Origin: DASYAE01 sp036501535 | GTDB taxonomy: Bacteria; Actinomycetota; Actinomycetes; Streptomycetales; Catenulisporaceae | Length of the DNA stretch: 11,177 nucleotides | Direction of reading: 5' to 3' | Assembly (NCBI GenBank): GCA_036501535.1 | Contig: DASYAE010000213.1 | Span: forward strand, 1 to 11,177 | Shown here: positions 1 through 10,300 of the stretch, in pieces | Numbering within the stretch: position 1 is the first letter of the stretch | Layout of the letters: every line of letters begins with the position of its first letter | Translations under genes and position numbers: made by a program | Notes under the pieces: generated by a model | Databases searched by the model: none | Told to the model about the DNA's origin: nothing | The model's input: only the letters and a program-made list of their open reading frames with translations

Positions 1-1
1 C

Positions 2-20
2 TAGATCCGCATTAGATCCG
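2..20. repeat. Direct repeat TAGATCCG x2 with 11-bp period
   Basis: The octamer TAGATCCG occurs at 2-9 and again at 13-20, exactly 11 bp apart (about one helical turn), 30 bp upstream of the hydrolase start. SARP-type activators of antibiotic clusters are known to bind heptamer direct repeats with an 11-bp period, so an operator is conceivable. The copy sequence is not one I recognise as a SARP consensus, only two copies are visible, and the window edge truncates the region. It may be chance. The first copy also contains an in-frame TAG (2-4) that closes the hydrolase frame upstream. Confidence 0.3.
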
Positions 21-49
21 ATACAGCGGCTGTTCGCAGACTCGAGCGA

Positions 50-1351
50 GTGATCGCCGTCTCCGGCCGCCGCGCTGCCCGGACCGGTGTCCTCCGGCAC
101 GAAGGACGGCTGACGTTGAACGATCTCGGGGAGCTCGCACAGTTCGCGCTCGTACACGCCAGGGCCCAGCAGATCGCGCCGGACGTGTGCGCCGGCGTGC
201 TGGGCCGGATCAGCCACGACGAGCCGGGCGACGGGTCGTGGGCCGCAGAGTGGTCGCGCGCCGCGGCTCAGGCCCGCGCCGCCGGGGATCCGCTCGCCGC
301 GAGCCGGCTCTACACGATGGCCAGGTTCCCCTACTGCGACGGGCCGGCCCGGCAGGAGGCGCAGGAACTGGCCCGCGCGAGCTTCGCGGACTGGCGGGAG
401 GCGGCCGGGGCGCCGCTGACCCGCCTGGACGTGCAGCTGGACGGCGGCCTGGTGCGCTGCTGGACCACCGGGCTGCGCACGGGGCCCGGCGCGGCCGCGC
501 CGCCGGATCGGCCGGTGGTCGTGCTGATGGGCGGCATCGTGAGCACCAAGGAGCAGTGGGCGCCCACGCTGCTGCGGCTGCGCCGCTTCGGCCTGTGCGG
601 CATCGTGGCCGAACTGCCCGGCGTCGGCGAGAACACGCTGCCCTACGCGGTGGACAACGGCGCGATGCTGTCGGCGGTGCTGGACGCGGCCGGGATCAGG
701 CGCATCGGCGGCGGCCGCGCGGCGGTGCCGGTCTACGCGCTGGCGATGAGTTTCAGCGGCCATCTGGCGCTGCAGTGCGCGCTGGCCGACCCGCGAATCA
801 CGGGCCTGATCACAGTGGGCGCACCGGTGCACGCCTTCTTCGCCCGGCCGGAGTGGCACCGGCGGCTGCCCCGGGTCACCGTCGACACGCTCGCGCACTT
901 GATGGGGCGGCCCGATGCGGACCTTGGCACCGTTTCTGCGCTGCTGGCCGAGCGGGCGCTGCCGCTGGGACGGCTCAGGGACCTGCGACTGCCCGTGGCG
1001 TACGTGTCTAGCCGGCGGGACGAAGTCATCCCGGCCATGGAGATCGACTTCCTGCGGCAGTGGGCCGGCCGGCTCGACCTCATCGAGTTCGACGACGTAC
1101 ACGCCTCCCCGGCGCACACCGCGGTGACCGGGCCCTGGCTCGTCCACGCGCTGCTGCGGATGGACCGCTCCCGCCCGGTGCAGCGGGCGGCCCTGCGCCT
1201 CGCGCTCCCGGTGCTGAAGGCGGCGACCGCGGTGCAAGCCGGCCGGGCCGCGCGCGCATCCGCACCCTCCGCGATTCCCCCGCCCGCCGCGCGCCCGGGC
1301 CCGGGGGCCCGCCGCGCGGTTCCGGCCCCGTCGTCCCAGAAGGGCAGCTGA
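50..1351 (+). CDS. FrsA-like (DUF1100) alpha/beta hydrolase, PKS-associated
   Basis: The 433-residue product looks like a soluble alpha/beta hydrolase of the FrsA-like esterase group. A helical N-terminal cap region (about 20-125) precedes the hydrolase core (about 155-370). Visible landmarks are a strand followed by MGG (160-162), the motif PGVGENTLPY (190-199), the nucleophile elbow AMSFSG with Ser234, a candidate acid Asp324 in SRRDEVIP, and His351 in FDDVHASPAH. The elbow is A-x-S-x-S-G rather than G-x-S-x-G-G, a tolerated small-residue variant. No signal peptide or membrane segment is visible. Residues 371-433 are an Ala/Pro/Arg-rich tail outside the fold. The GTG at 50 is the first usable start after an in-frame TAG at 2-4. 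It has no clear ribosome site, so a leaderless message or a slightly later start is possible. The gene ends 5 bases before the PKS ATG, so the two are probably co-transcribed. Related hydrolases shorten or hydrolyse polyketides or other C-C/ester substrates (fungal Ayg1 is a known relative), but the substrate here is unknown. Confidence 0.85.
   Translation: MIAVSGRRAARTGVLRHEGRLTLNDLGELAQFALVHARAQQIAPDVCAGVLGRISHDEPGDGSWAAEWSRAAAQARAAGDPLAASRLYTMARFPYCDGPARQEAQELARASFADWREAAGAPLTRLDVQLDGGLVRCWTTGLRTGPGAAAPPDRPVVVLMGGIVSTKEQWAPTLLRLRRFGLCGIVAELPGVGENTLPYAVDNGAMLSAVLDAAGIRRIGGGRAAVPVYALAMSFSGHLALQCALADPRITGLITVGAPVHAFFARPEWHRRLPRVTVDTLAHLMGRPDADLGTVSALLAERALPLGRLRDLRLPVAYVSSRRDEVIPAMEIDFLRQWAGRLDLIEFDDVHASPAHTAVTGPWLVHALLRMDRSRPVQRAALRLALPVLKAATAVQAGRAARASAPSAIPPPAARPGPGARRAVPAPSSQKGS
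1338..1344 (+). promoter_or_regulatory. Ribosome binding site for the PKS gene
   Basis: AGAAGGG lies inside the last codons of the hydrolase, 12 bases before the ATG at 1357. The spacing is slightly long, but it is the only purine-rich site nearby and supports this ATG. The TGA-to-ATG gap of five bases suggests translational coupling. Confidence 0.55.
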
Positions 1352-1356
1352 TCACG

Positions 1357-4300
1357 ATGGCCGAGAGCCACTACGAGCCCGCCGTGGCCGACGACGCGCG
1401 GCGGGAGCCCATCGCGATCATCGGCGCGTCCTGCCGATTGCCGAAGGCAGGCAGCCCGGACGCGTTCTGGGAGCTGCTGCGCACCGGCACCGACGCGATC
1501 TGCCCGGCCCCGGCGGACCGCGCCGGCGACAGCGTCAATGACGGCAGCGATGACAGCGACGGCGGCCCGACCGCCGACGAGGCCGGCCGGATCTCCCGCG
1601 GCGGCTTCCTGGACGACGTGGCCGGCTTCGACGCGGCGTTCTTCGGGGTCTCGCCGCGCGAGGCGGCCGCGATGGACCCGCAGCAGCGGCTGCTGCTGGA
1701 GCTGAGCTGGGAGGCGCTGGAGGACGCCGGGGCGGTCCCGCAGTCGCTGGCCGGCAGCCACACCGGCGTCTTCGTCGGGAACATGTGGGACGACTACGCC
1801 AAGCTGGCCGCGCAGTACGGCCCGGCGGCGGTGTCGAAGCACTCGATGACGGGCCTGCACCGCGGCGTGATCGCCAACCGGGTCTCCTACACGTTGGGCC
1901 TGCGCGGACCGAGCATCACGGTCGACGCGGCGCAGGCCTCGTCGCTGGCCGCGGTGCACCTGGCCTGCGAAAGCCTGCGCGCCGGCGAGTCGGCGCTGGC
2001 GCTGGCCGGCGGGGTGAACCTCAACCTGCTGCCGGACAGCGCGCTGACCGCGGCGCGGTTCGGCGCGCTCTCGCCGGACGGGCGCTGCCACACCTTCGAC
2101 GCGCGGGCCAACGGCTTCGTGCGCGGCGAGGGCGGCGCGGTGGTGCTGCTCAAGCCCCTGACCCGGGCGTTGCTGGACGGCGATCGGGTCCACTGTGTGA
2201 TCCTCGGCAGTGCGCTGAACAACGACGGCGCGACGCCGGGCCTGACCGTGCCGAGCGCGACCGCGCAGCGCGAGGTGATCGAGCGCGCCTGCCGGCAGGC
2301 CGGGGTCTCCCCCGCGGACGTCCAGTACGTCGAGCTGCACGGCACGGGCACGCCGGTCGGCGACCCGATCGAGGCGGCCGCGCTGGGCGCGGCGCTGAGC
2401 ACCGGGCACAACCGGCGCACCGCGCTGGCCGTCGGATCGGCGAAGACGAACATCGGGCACCTGGAGGGCGCCGCAGGCGTGGCCGGCCTGCTCAAGGCCG
2501 CGCTGGCGATCGAGCACCGGCAACTGCCGCCGAGCCTGAACTTCGCCGCGCCGAACCCGGCGATCCCGCTGGACGAGCTGAAGCTGCGGGTGCAGACCGA
2601 GCTCGGGCCCTGGCCGCGGCCGCGCCGGCCGCTGATCGCCGGGGTGAGCTCGTTCGGCATGGGCGGCACGAACTGCCACGTGGTGCTCGGGGCGCCGCCG
2701 AAGCCTGCTGAGACACGGTCGCCGGCGGCCGACGCGGGTCCGGCGGATGCGTCGCAGACTTCTTTGATACCGGTGGTTCCGGTGCCGGTCTCGGCGCGCA
2801 CCGCGCAGGCGCTGCGGGCCCAGGCCGAGCGGCTCGGCGCCGCGGCGCAGGCCCTGCCGGACCAGCCCGGCGCGCTGGCCGGCTTCGCCCGCGCCCTGGC
2901 CACCACCCGCACCACCTTCGCCCAGCGCGCGGTGCTGCTGCCCACGGACGGCGCCGAGTTGCGGGAGGCGCTTGCCGCGCTGGCCGAGGGCCGGGAGACG
3001 GCCGCGGTGGTCACCGGACGCGCGCGCGGCGCGGGCGCTGCGGCGGGCCCGGTCGCGTTCCTGTTCCCCGGTCAGGGCAGCCAGCGTCCCGGCATGGGCC
3101 GGGAGCTGCGCGCGGCCTCGCCGGTGTTCGCCGCCGCGCTGGACGAGGTGTGCGGGCACTTCGACTCTCTGCTCGACGAGCCGCTGCTCGAGGTCATGCA
3201 CGCGGAGCCGGACGACCCGCGGGCCGCCCTGCTCGATCAGACCTCATACACGCAGCCGGCCCTGTTCGCCCTGGGCGTCGCGCTGTACCGGCTGGCCGAG
3301 TCGGCCGGGCTGCACCCGGACTACCTGATCGGCCACTCGATCGGCGAGCTGGCCGCGGCGCACGTCGCCGGGGTGCTGTCGTTGCAGGACGCGTGCACGC
3401 TGGTCGCCGCGCGCGGCCGGCTGATGCAGTCGGTCACGGCGGACGGCGGCATGGCAGCGCTCGAAGGCACGCTGGACGAGGTGCTGCCGCGGCTGGCCGG
3501 CCAGGAGGCGCAGCTGGGCGTCGCCGCGGTGAACGGACCGGACGGCGTCGTCGTCTCCGGGGATCTGGCGGCGGTGCGCGAACTGGCCGAGGCCTGGCGG
3601 GCGCAGGGGCGCAAGGCCCGGCTGCTGAAGGTGAGCCACGCGTTCCACTCCCCGCACATGGACCCGATCCTGGCCGAGCTGCGCGAGATCGCCGACCGGC
3701 TGGAGTTCCGCCCGGCGCAGATCCCGGTGGTCTCCAACCTCTACGGCCGGATCGCCGGCGACGAGGATCTGGGCTCTGCGGACTACTGGGCCGGGCACGT
3801 GCGCGGGGCGGTCCGGTTCATGGACGGCGTGCAGCGCCTGCTCGAGCTGGGCACGTCGGTGTTCGTCGAGCTCGGTCCGGATGCGGTGCTCACCGGGATG
3901 GTGCGCGAGATCGTGGCACACCGCGCCGAGGACGATGCGGCGGCAGCGGGGGGCGCGGCACCGGTCGCGGTCTCGTTGCTGCGCAAGGACCGGCCGGAGG
4001 CCGCCGCGCTGGCGGCCGGGCTGGCGCGGGCGCATGTCTCGGGCGCATCAGTGCGCTGGGAATCCTTCCTGGACCTGCACGCACCGGCCGACGAATCGCC
4101 CGCCCACGGCACGACCGCGGCCGCGGCCCGCTACGGCCTGCCCACCTATCCGTTCCAGCGCGAGCGCCACTGGCTCTCCGGCACGCGGATCACGACGCGC
4201 GCCCTGCCCGAAGAGGCGACGGACAGCGAGGCCGCGCCGACCGCCGAGCGCGCCCCGCTCGCCGCGCGGATCGACGGCCTGTCAGCCACGGAGCAGGAGC

Positions 4301-7300
4301 GGGTGCTGCTGGACGCGGTGCGCGCGGACGTGGCCATCGTGCTCGGATATGCGACTCCTGAATCCGTCGACGCCGAGCTGACCTTCAAGGACCTCGGCTT
4401 CGACTCGGTCACCGCGCTGGAGCTGCGCGAGCGGCTTGCCGCGGTCACCGGTCTGCGCCTGTCCAACACGCTGGTCTACAGCCACCCGACGCCCGCCGCG
4501 GTCGCCCGCCACCTGCGCACGCTGCTGGCCGGGGCGTCGTCGAGCGCTGACGCAACCGCGTCGCGCGCCGCAGGCCGGTCCGCGGCCGCGGCCGCAGCGG
4601 ACGAGCCGCTCGCCATCGTCGGGATGGCCTGCCGCTACCCGGGCGGCGCGGACACCCCGGAACGGCTTTGGCGGCTGGTCGCGGACGGCGTGGACGCGGT
4701 CGGCCCGTTCCCGGAGAACCGCGGCTGGGACCTGGACGAGCTGTTCGACCCGGACCCCGGCCGGGCCGGCGCCTCCTACGCCCGCGCCGGCGGATTCCTC
4801 GGCGACGCAGACCTCTTCGACCCGGCCTTCTTCGGGATCAGCCCGCGCGAGGCCGCGGCGATGGACCCGCAGCAGCGGCTGCTGCTGGAAGCCGCGTGGG
4901 AGGCGCTGGAGCGGGCCCGGATCGTGCCCGGCTCGCTGGCCGGCGGCGACACCGGCGTGTTCGTCGGGATGAGCACGCAGGACTACGGCCCGCGGCTGCA
5001 CGAGGCGGCCGGCGGCTATGAGGGCTACACGCTGACCGGCAACGCGGCGAGCGTCGCCTCGGGCCGGCTGGCCTACGTGCTCGGGCTCGGCGGCCCGGCC
5101 GTCACCGTGGACACCGCCTGCTCCTCCTCGCTGGTCGCGCTGCACCTGGCCGCGCAGGCGCTGCGCAACGGCGAGTGCTCGCTGGCGCTGGCCGGCGGCG
5201 CGGCGGTCATGGCCACGCCGGGCATGTTCGTCGAGTTCAGCCGGCAGCGCGGACTGGCGGCCGACGGGCGGTGCAAGCCGTTCGCCGCGGCGGCCGACGG
5301 GACGGGTTGGGCCGAGGGCGCGGGCGTCGTCGTGCTCGAACGTCTCTCCGACGCGCAGCGCAACGGGCACCGTGTTCTGGCCGTGATCCGCGGCTCGGCG
5401 ATCAACCAGGACGGGGCCAGCAACGGCCTGACCGCGCCGAGCGGCCCTGCGCAGGAGCGGGTGATCTCACAGGCACTCGCCAACGCCGGGCTGGCCGCAG
5501 ACGAGGTGGACGCGGTCGAGGCGCACGGCACCGGCACCACGCTCGGCGACCCGATCGAGGCAGAGGCGCTGTTCGCGGCATATGGCGCGCGGCGGACGGC
5601 GCAGCGGCCGCTGTGGCTCGGCTCGCTGAAGTCGAACATCGGGCACACGCAGGCCGCGGCGGGTGTCGGCGGCGTGATCAAGATGGTGATGGCGCTGCAG
5701 CGCGAGGAACTGCCGCGCACCCTGCACGTGGACGCCCCTACGCCGCACGTGGACTGGTCGGCGGGGACGGTGCGGCTGCTGACCGAGGCGGTCCCGTGGC
5801 CGCGCGGGGACGGCCGCGCGCGCCGCGCCGCCGTCTCGTCGTTCGGCATCAGCGGGACGAATGCGCATCTGCTGCTCGAGGAGGCTCCGGCGGCCGGAGC
5901 GCAGGATCCTGAAACGGTTGGGGCTGATGCGCCGGACCAGGACCAGGACCAGGAGTCGCAACAGTCGCATGTCTGGCTGCTGTCGGGGAACGGTCGCGCG
6001 GCGGTGAGCGAGCAGGCGGCACGGCTGCACGAGCGGCTGACCGCGGAACCGGGCTGGACCCCTGCGCAGGTGGCCGCGTCCCTGGCACACACACGCACAG
6101 CGTTCGCGCACCGCGCCGCCGCGATCGGCACGGACGCCGCCAGCTTGCTGGAAGGGCTCGCGGCGCTGGCCGCGCAGCGGGCGGCGACCGGCGGTGCGGT
6201 CGTGGTCGAGGGCGAGGCGCGGGAGCGCGGCAAGACCGTGTTCGTGTTTCCCGGTCAGGGATCGCAGTGGCCGGGTATGGCCCGCGACCTGGCCGCCAGC
6301 TCACCGGTCTTCCGGCAGGCACTGCAGGATGCGAGTGACGCACTGGCCCCGCACCTGGACTGGCCCGTCTACCACACGCTGACCGCGGATCCGGCCACTG
6401 TCACGGTTGATCTCGAGCGCGTCGATGTCGTGCAGCCTGCGCTGTTCGCGGTCCTGACGTCGCTGGCCACGCTCTGGCGGTACCACGGAATCGAGCCCGA
6501 CGCTGTGATCGGCCACTCCCAAGGCGAAATCGCCGCCGCCTATACCGCCGGGGCCCTGTCGCTGGCCGACGCTGCGAAAATCAATGCCCTGCGTGCAAAG
6601 GCGATCCGCCACACCCTTGCCGGACACGGCGGCATGCTGAACGTCAGCCTGGCCGCCCACGGCGTCTACGCCCTGATCGCCGGCACCGGGCACGACGGTC
6701 AGCTCCACATCGCGGCACACAACGGCCCGCAGGCCACGGTCGTCAGCGGACAGGCCGACGCGGTCGCTGCGCTGCACGCCTACTGCGAAAGCCACGGAAT
6801 CAGGGCCCGCATCATCCCGGTCGACTACGCCTCGCACGGTCCGGCTGTCGAAGCCATCCGCGACACGTTGCTCGAACAGCTCGCTGACATAGCGCCGCAG
6901 GCCTCGGCGATCCCGTTCTACTCGACGCTGCACGCGGAACTGATCGACACGACCACCCTGACCGGCGAGTACTGGTACCAGAATCTCCGCAACCCGGTCC
7001 AGTTCCACTCCACCATCACCCTGCTGCACAACGCAGGCCACACCACCTACCTGGAAACCAGCCCCCACCCGGTTCTCACCCACGCCATCGCCGAGACTAT
7101 CGACAAAGCCAATGTCCTGACGCTCGGCACACTGCGACGCGACCACGGCACCGCAACCGACTTCCAGCAGGCGCTGGCCAACGCTCACACCAATGGCCTG
7201 CCGGTCGACTGGCACCTGCCGACCGCCGCGACAACCGACCTGCCCACCTATCCCTTCCAGCACCAGCGCTACTGGTACGTGCCGTCGGCCGCGGCCGATG

Positions 7301-10300
7301 TGGCCTCCGCCGGGCTGGACGCAGCCGAGCACCCGCTGCTGTCCGCGTCGGTCGCCAGCGCCGAGCACGGCGGAGTACTGCTGACCGGCTGCTTGTCCGC
7401 GCACAGCCGGCCGTGGCTGGTGGACCATGCGGTCTTCGACTCGGTCGTGCTGCCGGGCACCGCGTTCGTGGAACTGGCGCTGCGCGCCGGGCGCGAGGCG
7501 GGCTGCGACCGGCTGGCCGACCTGACCCTGGAGCAGCCGCTGGTGCTGCCGGAGAGCGGCGCGGTGCGGATCCAGGTGGCCGTGGCGGCCCCGGACGCGG
7601 CCGGTCGCCGACCGGTGACCGTGCATTCGTGCCCTGACGACGGTGCGGCGGAGAGCGTCTGGACCCGGCACGCGGCCGGTTTCGTGGCCGAAGAGCCCGA
7701 GACCGAGATCGGCGCCGGGCAGGCCGCCGGGGCCACTGCGGCCACCGCGGCCTGGCCGCCGGCCGACGCGACCGCGCTCGACGTGTCAGAGCTTTACCGT
7801 CGGCTCGCGGAGCGCGGATACGGCTACGGCCCTGCGTTCCGGGGCGTGCGGGCAGCGTGGCAGCGCGGCGCGGAGCGGTTCGCCGAGATCGCGCTGGCCG
7901 AGGAGCAGTCTGCTGAGGCGGCGCAGTACGGCATCCACCCGGCTCTGCTCGACGCGGCGCTGCACGTGATCGTTGACTCGATCGAGCTCGGCGCCGGGGA
8001 GATCGCGCTGCCGTTCTCGTTCGAGCAGGTGCGGCTCGCGGTGGCCGGGACCCGGGCGCTGCGCGTGCACGTGAGCCCGCAGGGCCGGGACGCGGTCGGC
8101 ATCGAGTTGACCGATGCGGACGGGCGGATTGTCACGTCGATCGGGACACTCGCGCTGCGGCCGATCTCCGCGGCACGCCTGGCCGCGGCGCGCCGGGCCG
8201 GCGGGCCGCCGCTGTACCACGTGGCGTGGGAGCCGGTGCGGCTCGACGCATCGCAGAGCCCTGCCCGCGTGGCCGTGCTCGCGGACGACGCGGCCGACCT
8301 CGTCGCAGCTTTTGGCGAAGGTGTGGCGGCGCCGTACGCCGACCTGGCCGCACTCTCGGCCGCTGTGGAGGCGGGCGCCTCGGTGCCGGAGGCGATCCTG
8401 GCGCCCGTCGGCGGCGGATCGGCCGATCTGGTGCAGGACTCCCTCGCCGCGGCCACCCGCGCGCTCGATCTGATCCAGCGCTGGTCGGCCGATCCGCGCT
8501 ACGACGGCGCCCGGCTGGTGTTCGTCACCCGCGGCGCAGTAACACAGGATGCTGACGCAGAGCCGGCAGATCCGGCGCAGGCCGCGGTCTGGGGCTTGGT
8601 GCGCACCGCGCAGACCGAGCAGCCGGACCGGTACCGCCTGATCGACCTGCCCGGCGATGCGGACGGTGCAGGAGTAAGTGCACTGCCGCTCGCCGCCGCG
8701 GCTGCGCCGTCGTGCGCCGAGCCGCAGCTGGCGCTGCGCGCAGCGGGGGCCTTCGCGCCGCGGTTGGCGCGGACCCGGCCGGCCGCCGCCCCGATCGCGC
8801 TCGCCCCGGCCGGCACGGTCCTGATCACCGGCGGGACCGGCGGGCTCGGCGGCGCGCTGGCCCGGCACCTGGTGGTCGAGCACGGCGCGCGCCGGCTGCT
8901 ACTCCTCAGCCGCTCCGGGGCCGGGGCGCCCGGCGCCTTCGACCTCGTGGACGAGCTGGCCGCGCTGGGTGCCGAGGCGTTCATCGAGTCCTGCGACGTG
9001 ACCGACCGGGCGCAGCTGGCCGCCGTGCTGGCCGAGATCCCGGCCGACCGGCCGCTGACCGCGGTGCTGCACGCGGCCGGCCGGCTGGACGACGGCACCA
9101 TCAGCTCCCTGAGCCCGGAGCAGCTGGCCTCGGTGTGGCCGGCCAAGGTCGAGGCCGCGGTGCGGCTCGGCGAGCTGACCCGGGACGCCGGACTGGCCGC
9201 CTTCGTGCTGTTCTCCTCGGTGGTCGGCACCGCGGGCGGCGCCGGTCAGGGCAACTACGCTGCAGCGAACACGGTGCTCGACGCCTATGCCGAGCAGCTG
9301 CGCGCGGCCGGACTGCCCGCGATCAGCCTGGCCTGGGGCCTGTGGGCCACGCCGGGCGGGATGACCGGCCGGATGGACCGCACAGACGTGGCCCGGATGG
9401 CGCGGGCCGGGATCGGCGCGATGCCGACCGAGGAGGGCCTGGCCCTGTTCGACGCCGCGCTGGCTGCGGACCGCCCCACCCTGGTCCCGGCCCGACTGGA
9501 CCTGGCCGCGCTGCGCGACGCCGCGGCCCGCGGGGCGCTGCCGCCGCTGTTCCGGTCCCTGGTACGCGCCCCGCTGCCGCAGGCCTCTGCTGAAACCAGG
9601 GACGCAGGCTCCGGTCAGGACCCTGCCTCGTGGGCGGCCAGGCTAGCCGGCGTCGCGGAGGCGGACCGGCTGGAGTTCGTCACCGGACTGGTACAGGAGC
9701 AGGTCGCGCTGGTGCTGGCACACCCGGACCCGGCGAGCCTGGACGCGAGCCGGGCCTTCAAGGATCTGGGCTTCGACTCGCTGACCTCGGTCGAGCTGCG
9801 CAATCGGCTGGTCACGGCCACCGGGCTACAGCTGCCGGCCACCCTGGTCTTCGACAATCCGACGCCCGAGGCGCTGGCCGCCCTGCTGCTGCGTCAGCTC
9901 TCTGAAACGATCGGCGAGGGGACCGGGCCGCGCACGGCCGCGGGCGCGATCGCCACCCGCGTCGTCACGGCCGTCGCCAGCGACGAGCCGGTGGCGATCG
10001 TGGGGATCGGCTGCCGCTACCCCGGCGGCGTGCACAGCCCGGAGGATCTGTGGCAGCTGCTGGTCACCGAGACCGACGCGATCTCCGAGTTCCCGACCGA
10101 CCGCGGCTGGGACCTGGAAGGGCTCTACCACCCCGACCCCGAGCACGTCGGCACCGCATACACGCGATACGGCGGGTTCCTGCACGACGCCGCCGAATTC
10201 GATCCCGAATTCTTCGGCATCTCCCCGCGCGAGGCCGCCGCCACCGACCCGCAGCAGCGCCTGCTGTTGGAGACCGCGTGGGAAGCCATCGAACGCGCGG

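Noticed and set aside
1287..1320. GC-rich palindromic stretch as a terminator between hydrolase and PKS
   Set aside because: It lies inside the hydrolase coding sequence, has no T-run, and the two genes are five bases apart, so termination here is unlikely.
733..3201. Long open frame on the minus strand (about 820 codons) opposite the hydrolase and KSQ
   Set aside because: Its translation is Arg/Gly/Ala/Gln-rich with no recognisable domain, and it lies opposite two convincing genes. Long antisense frames are expected where codons end in G or C.
8166..8830. Possible enoylreductase between DH and KR
   Set aside because: The segment has the length and sequence of the structural half of a KR. 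No ER NADPH motif or ER-sized insert (about 300 residues) is present.
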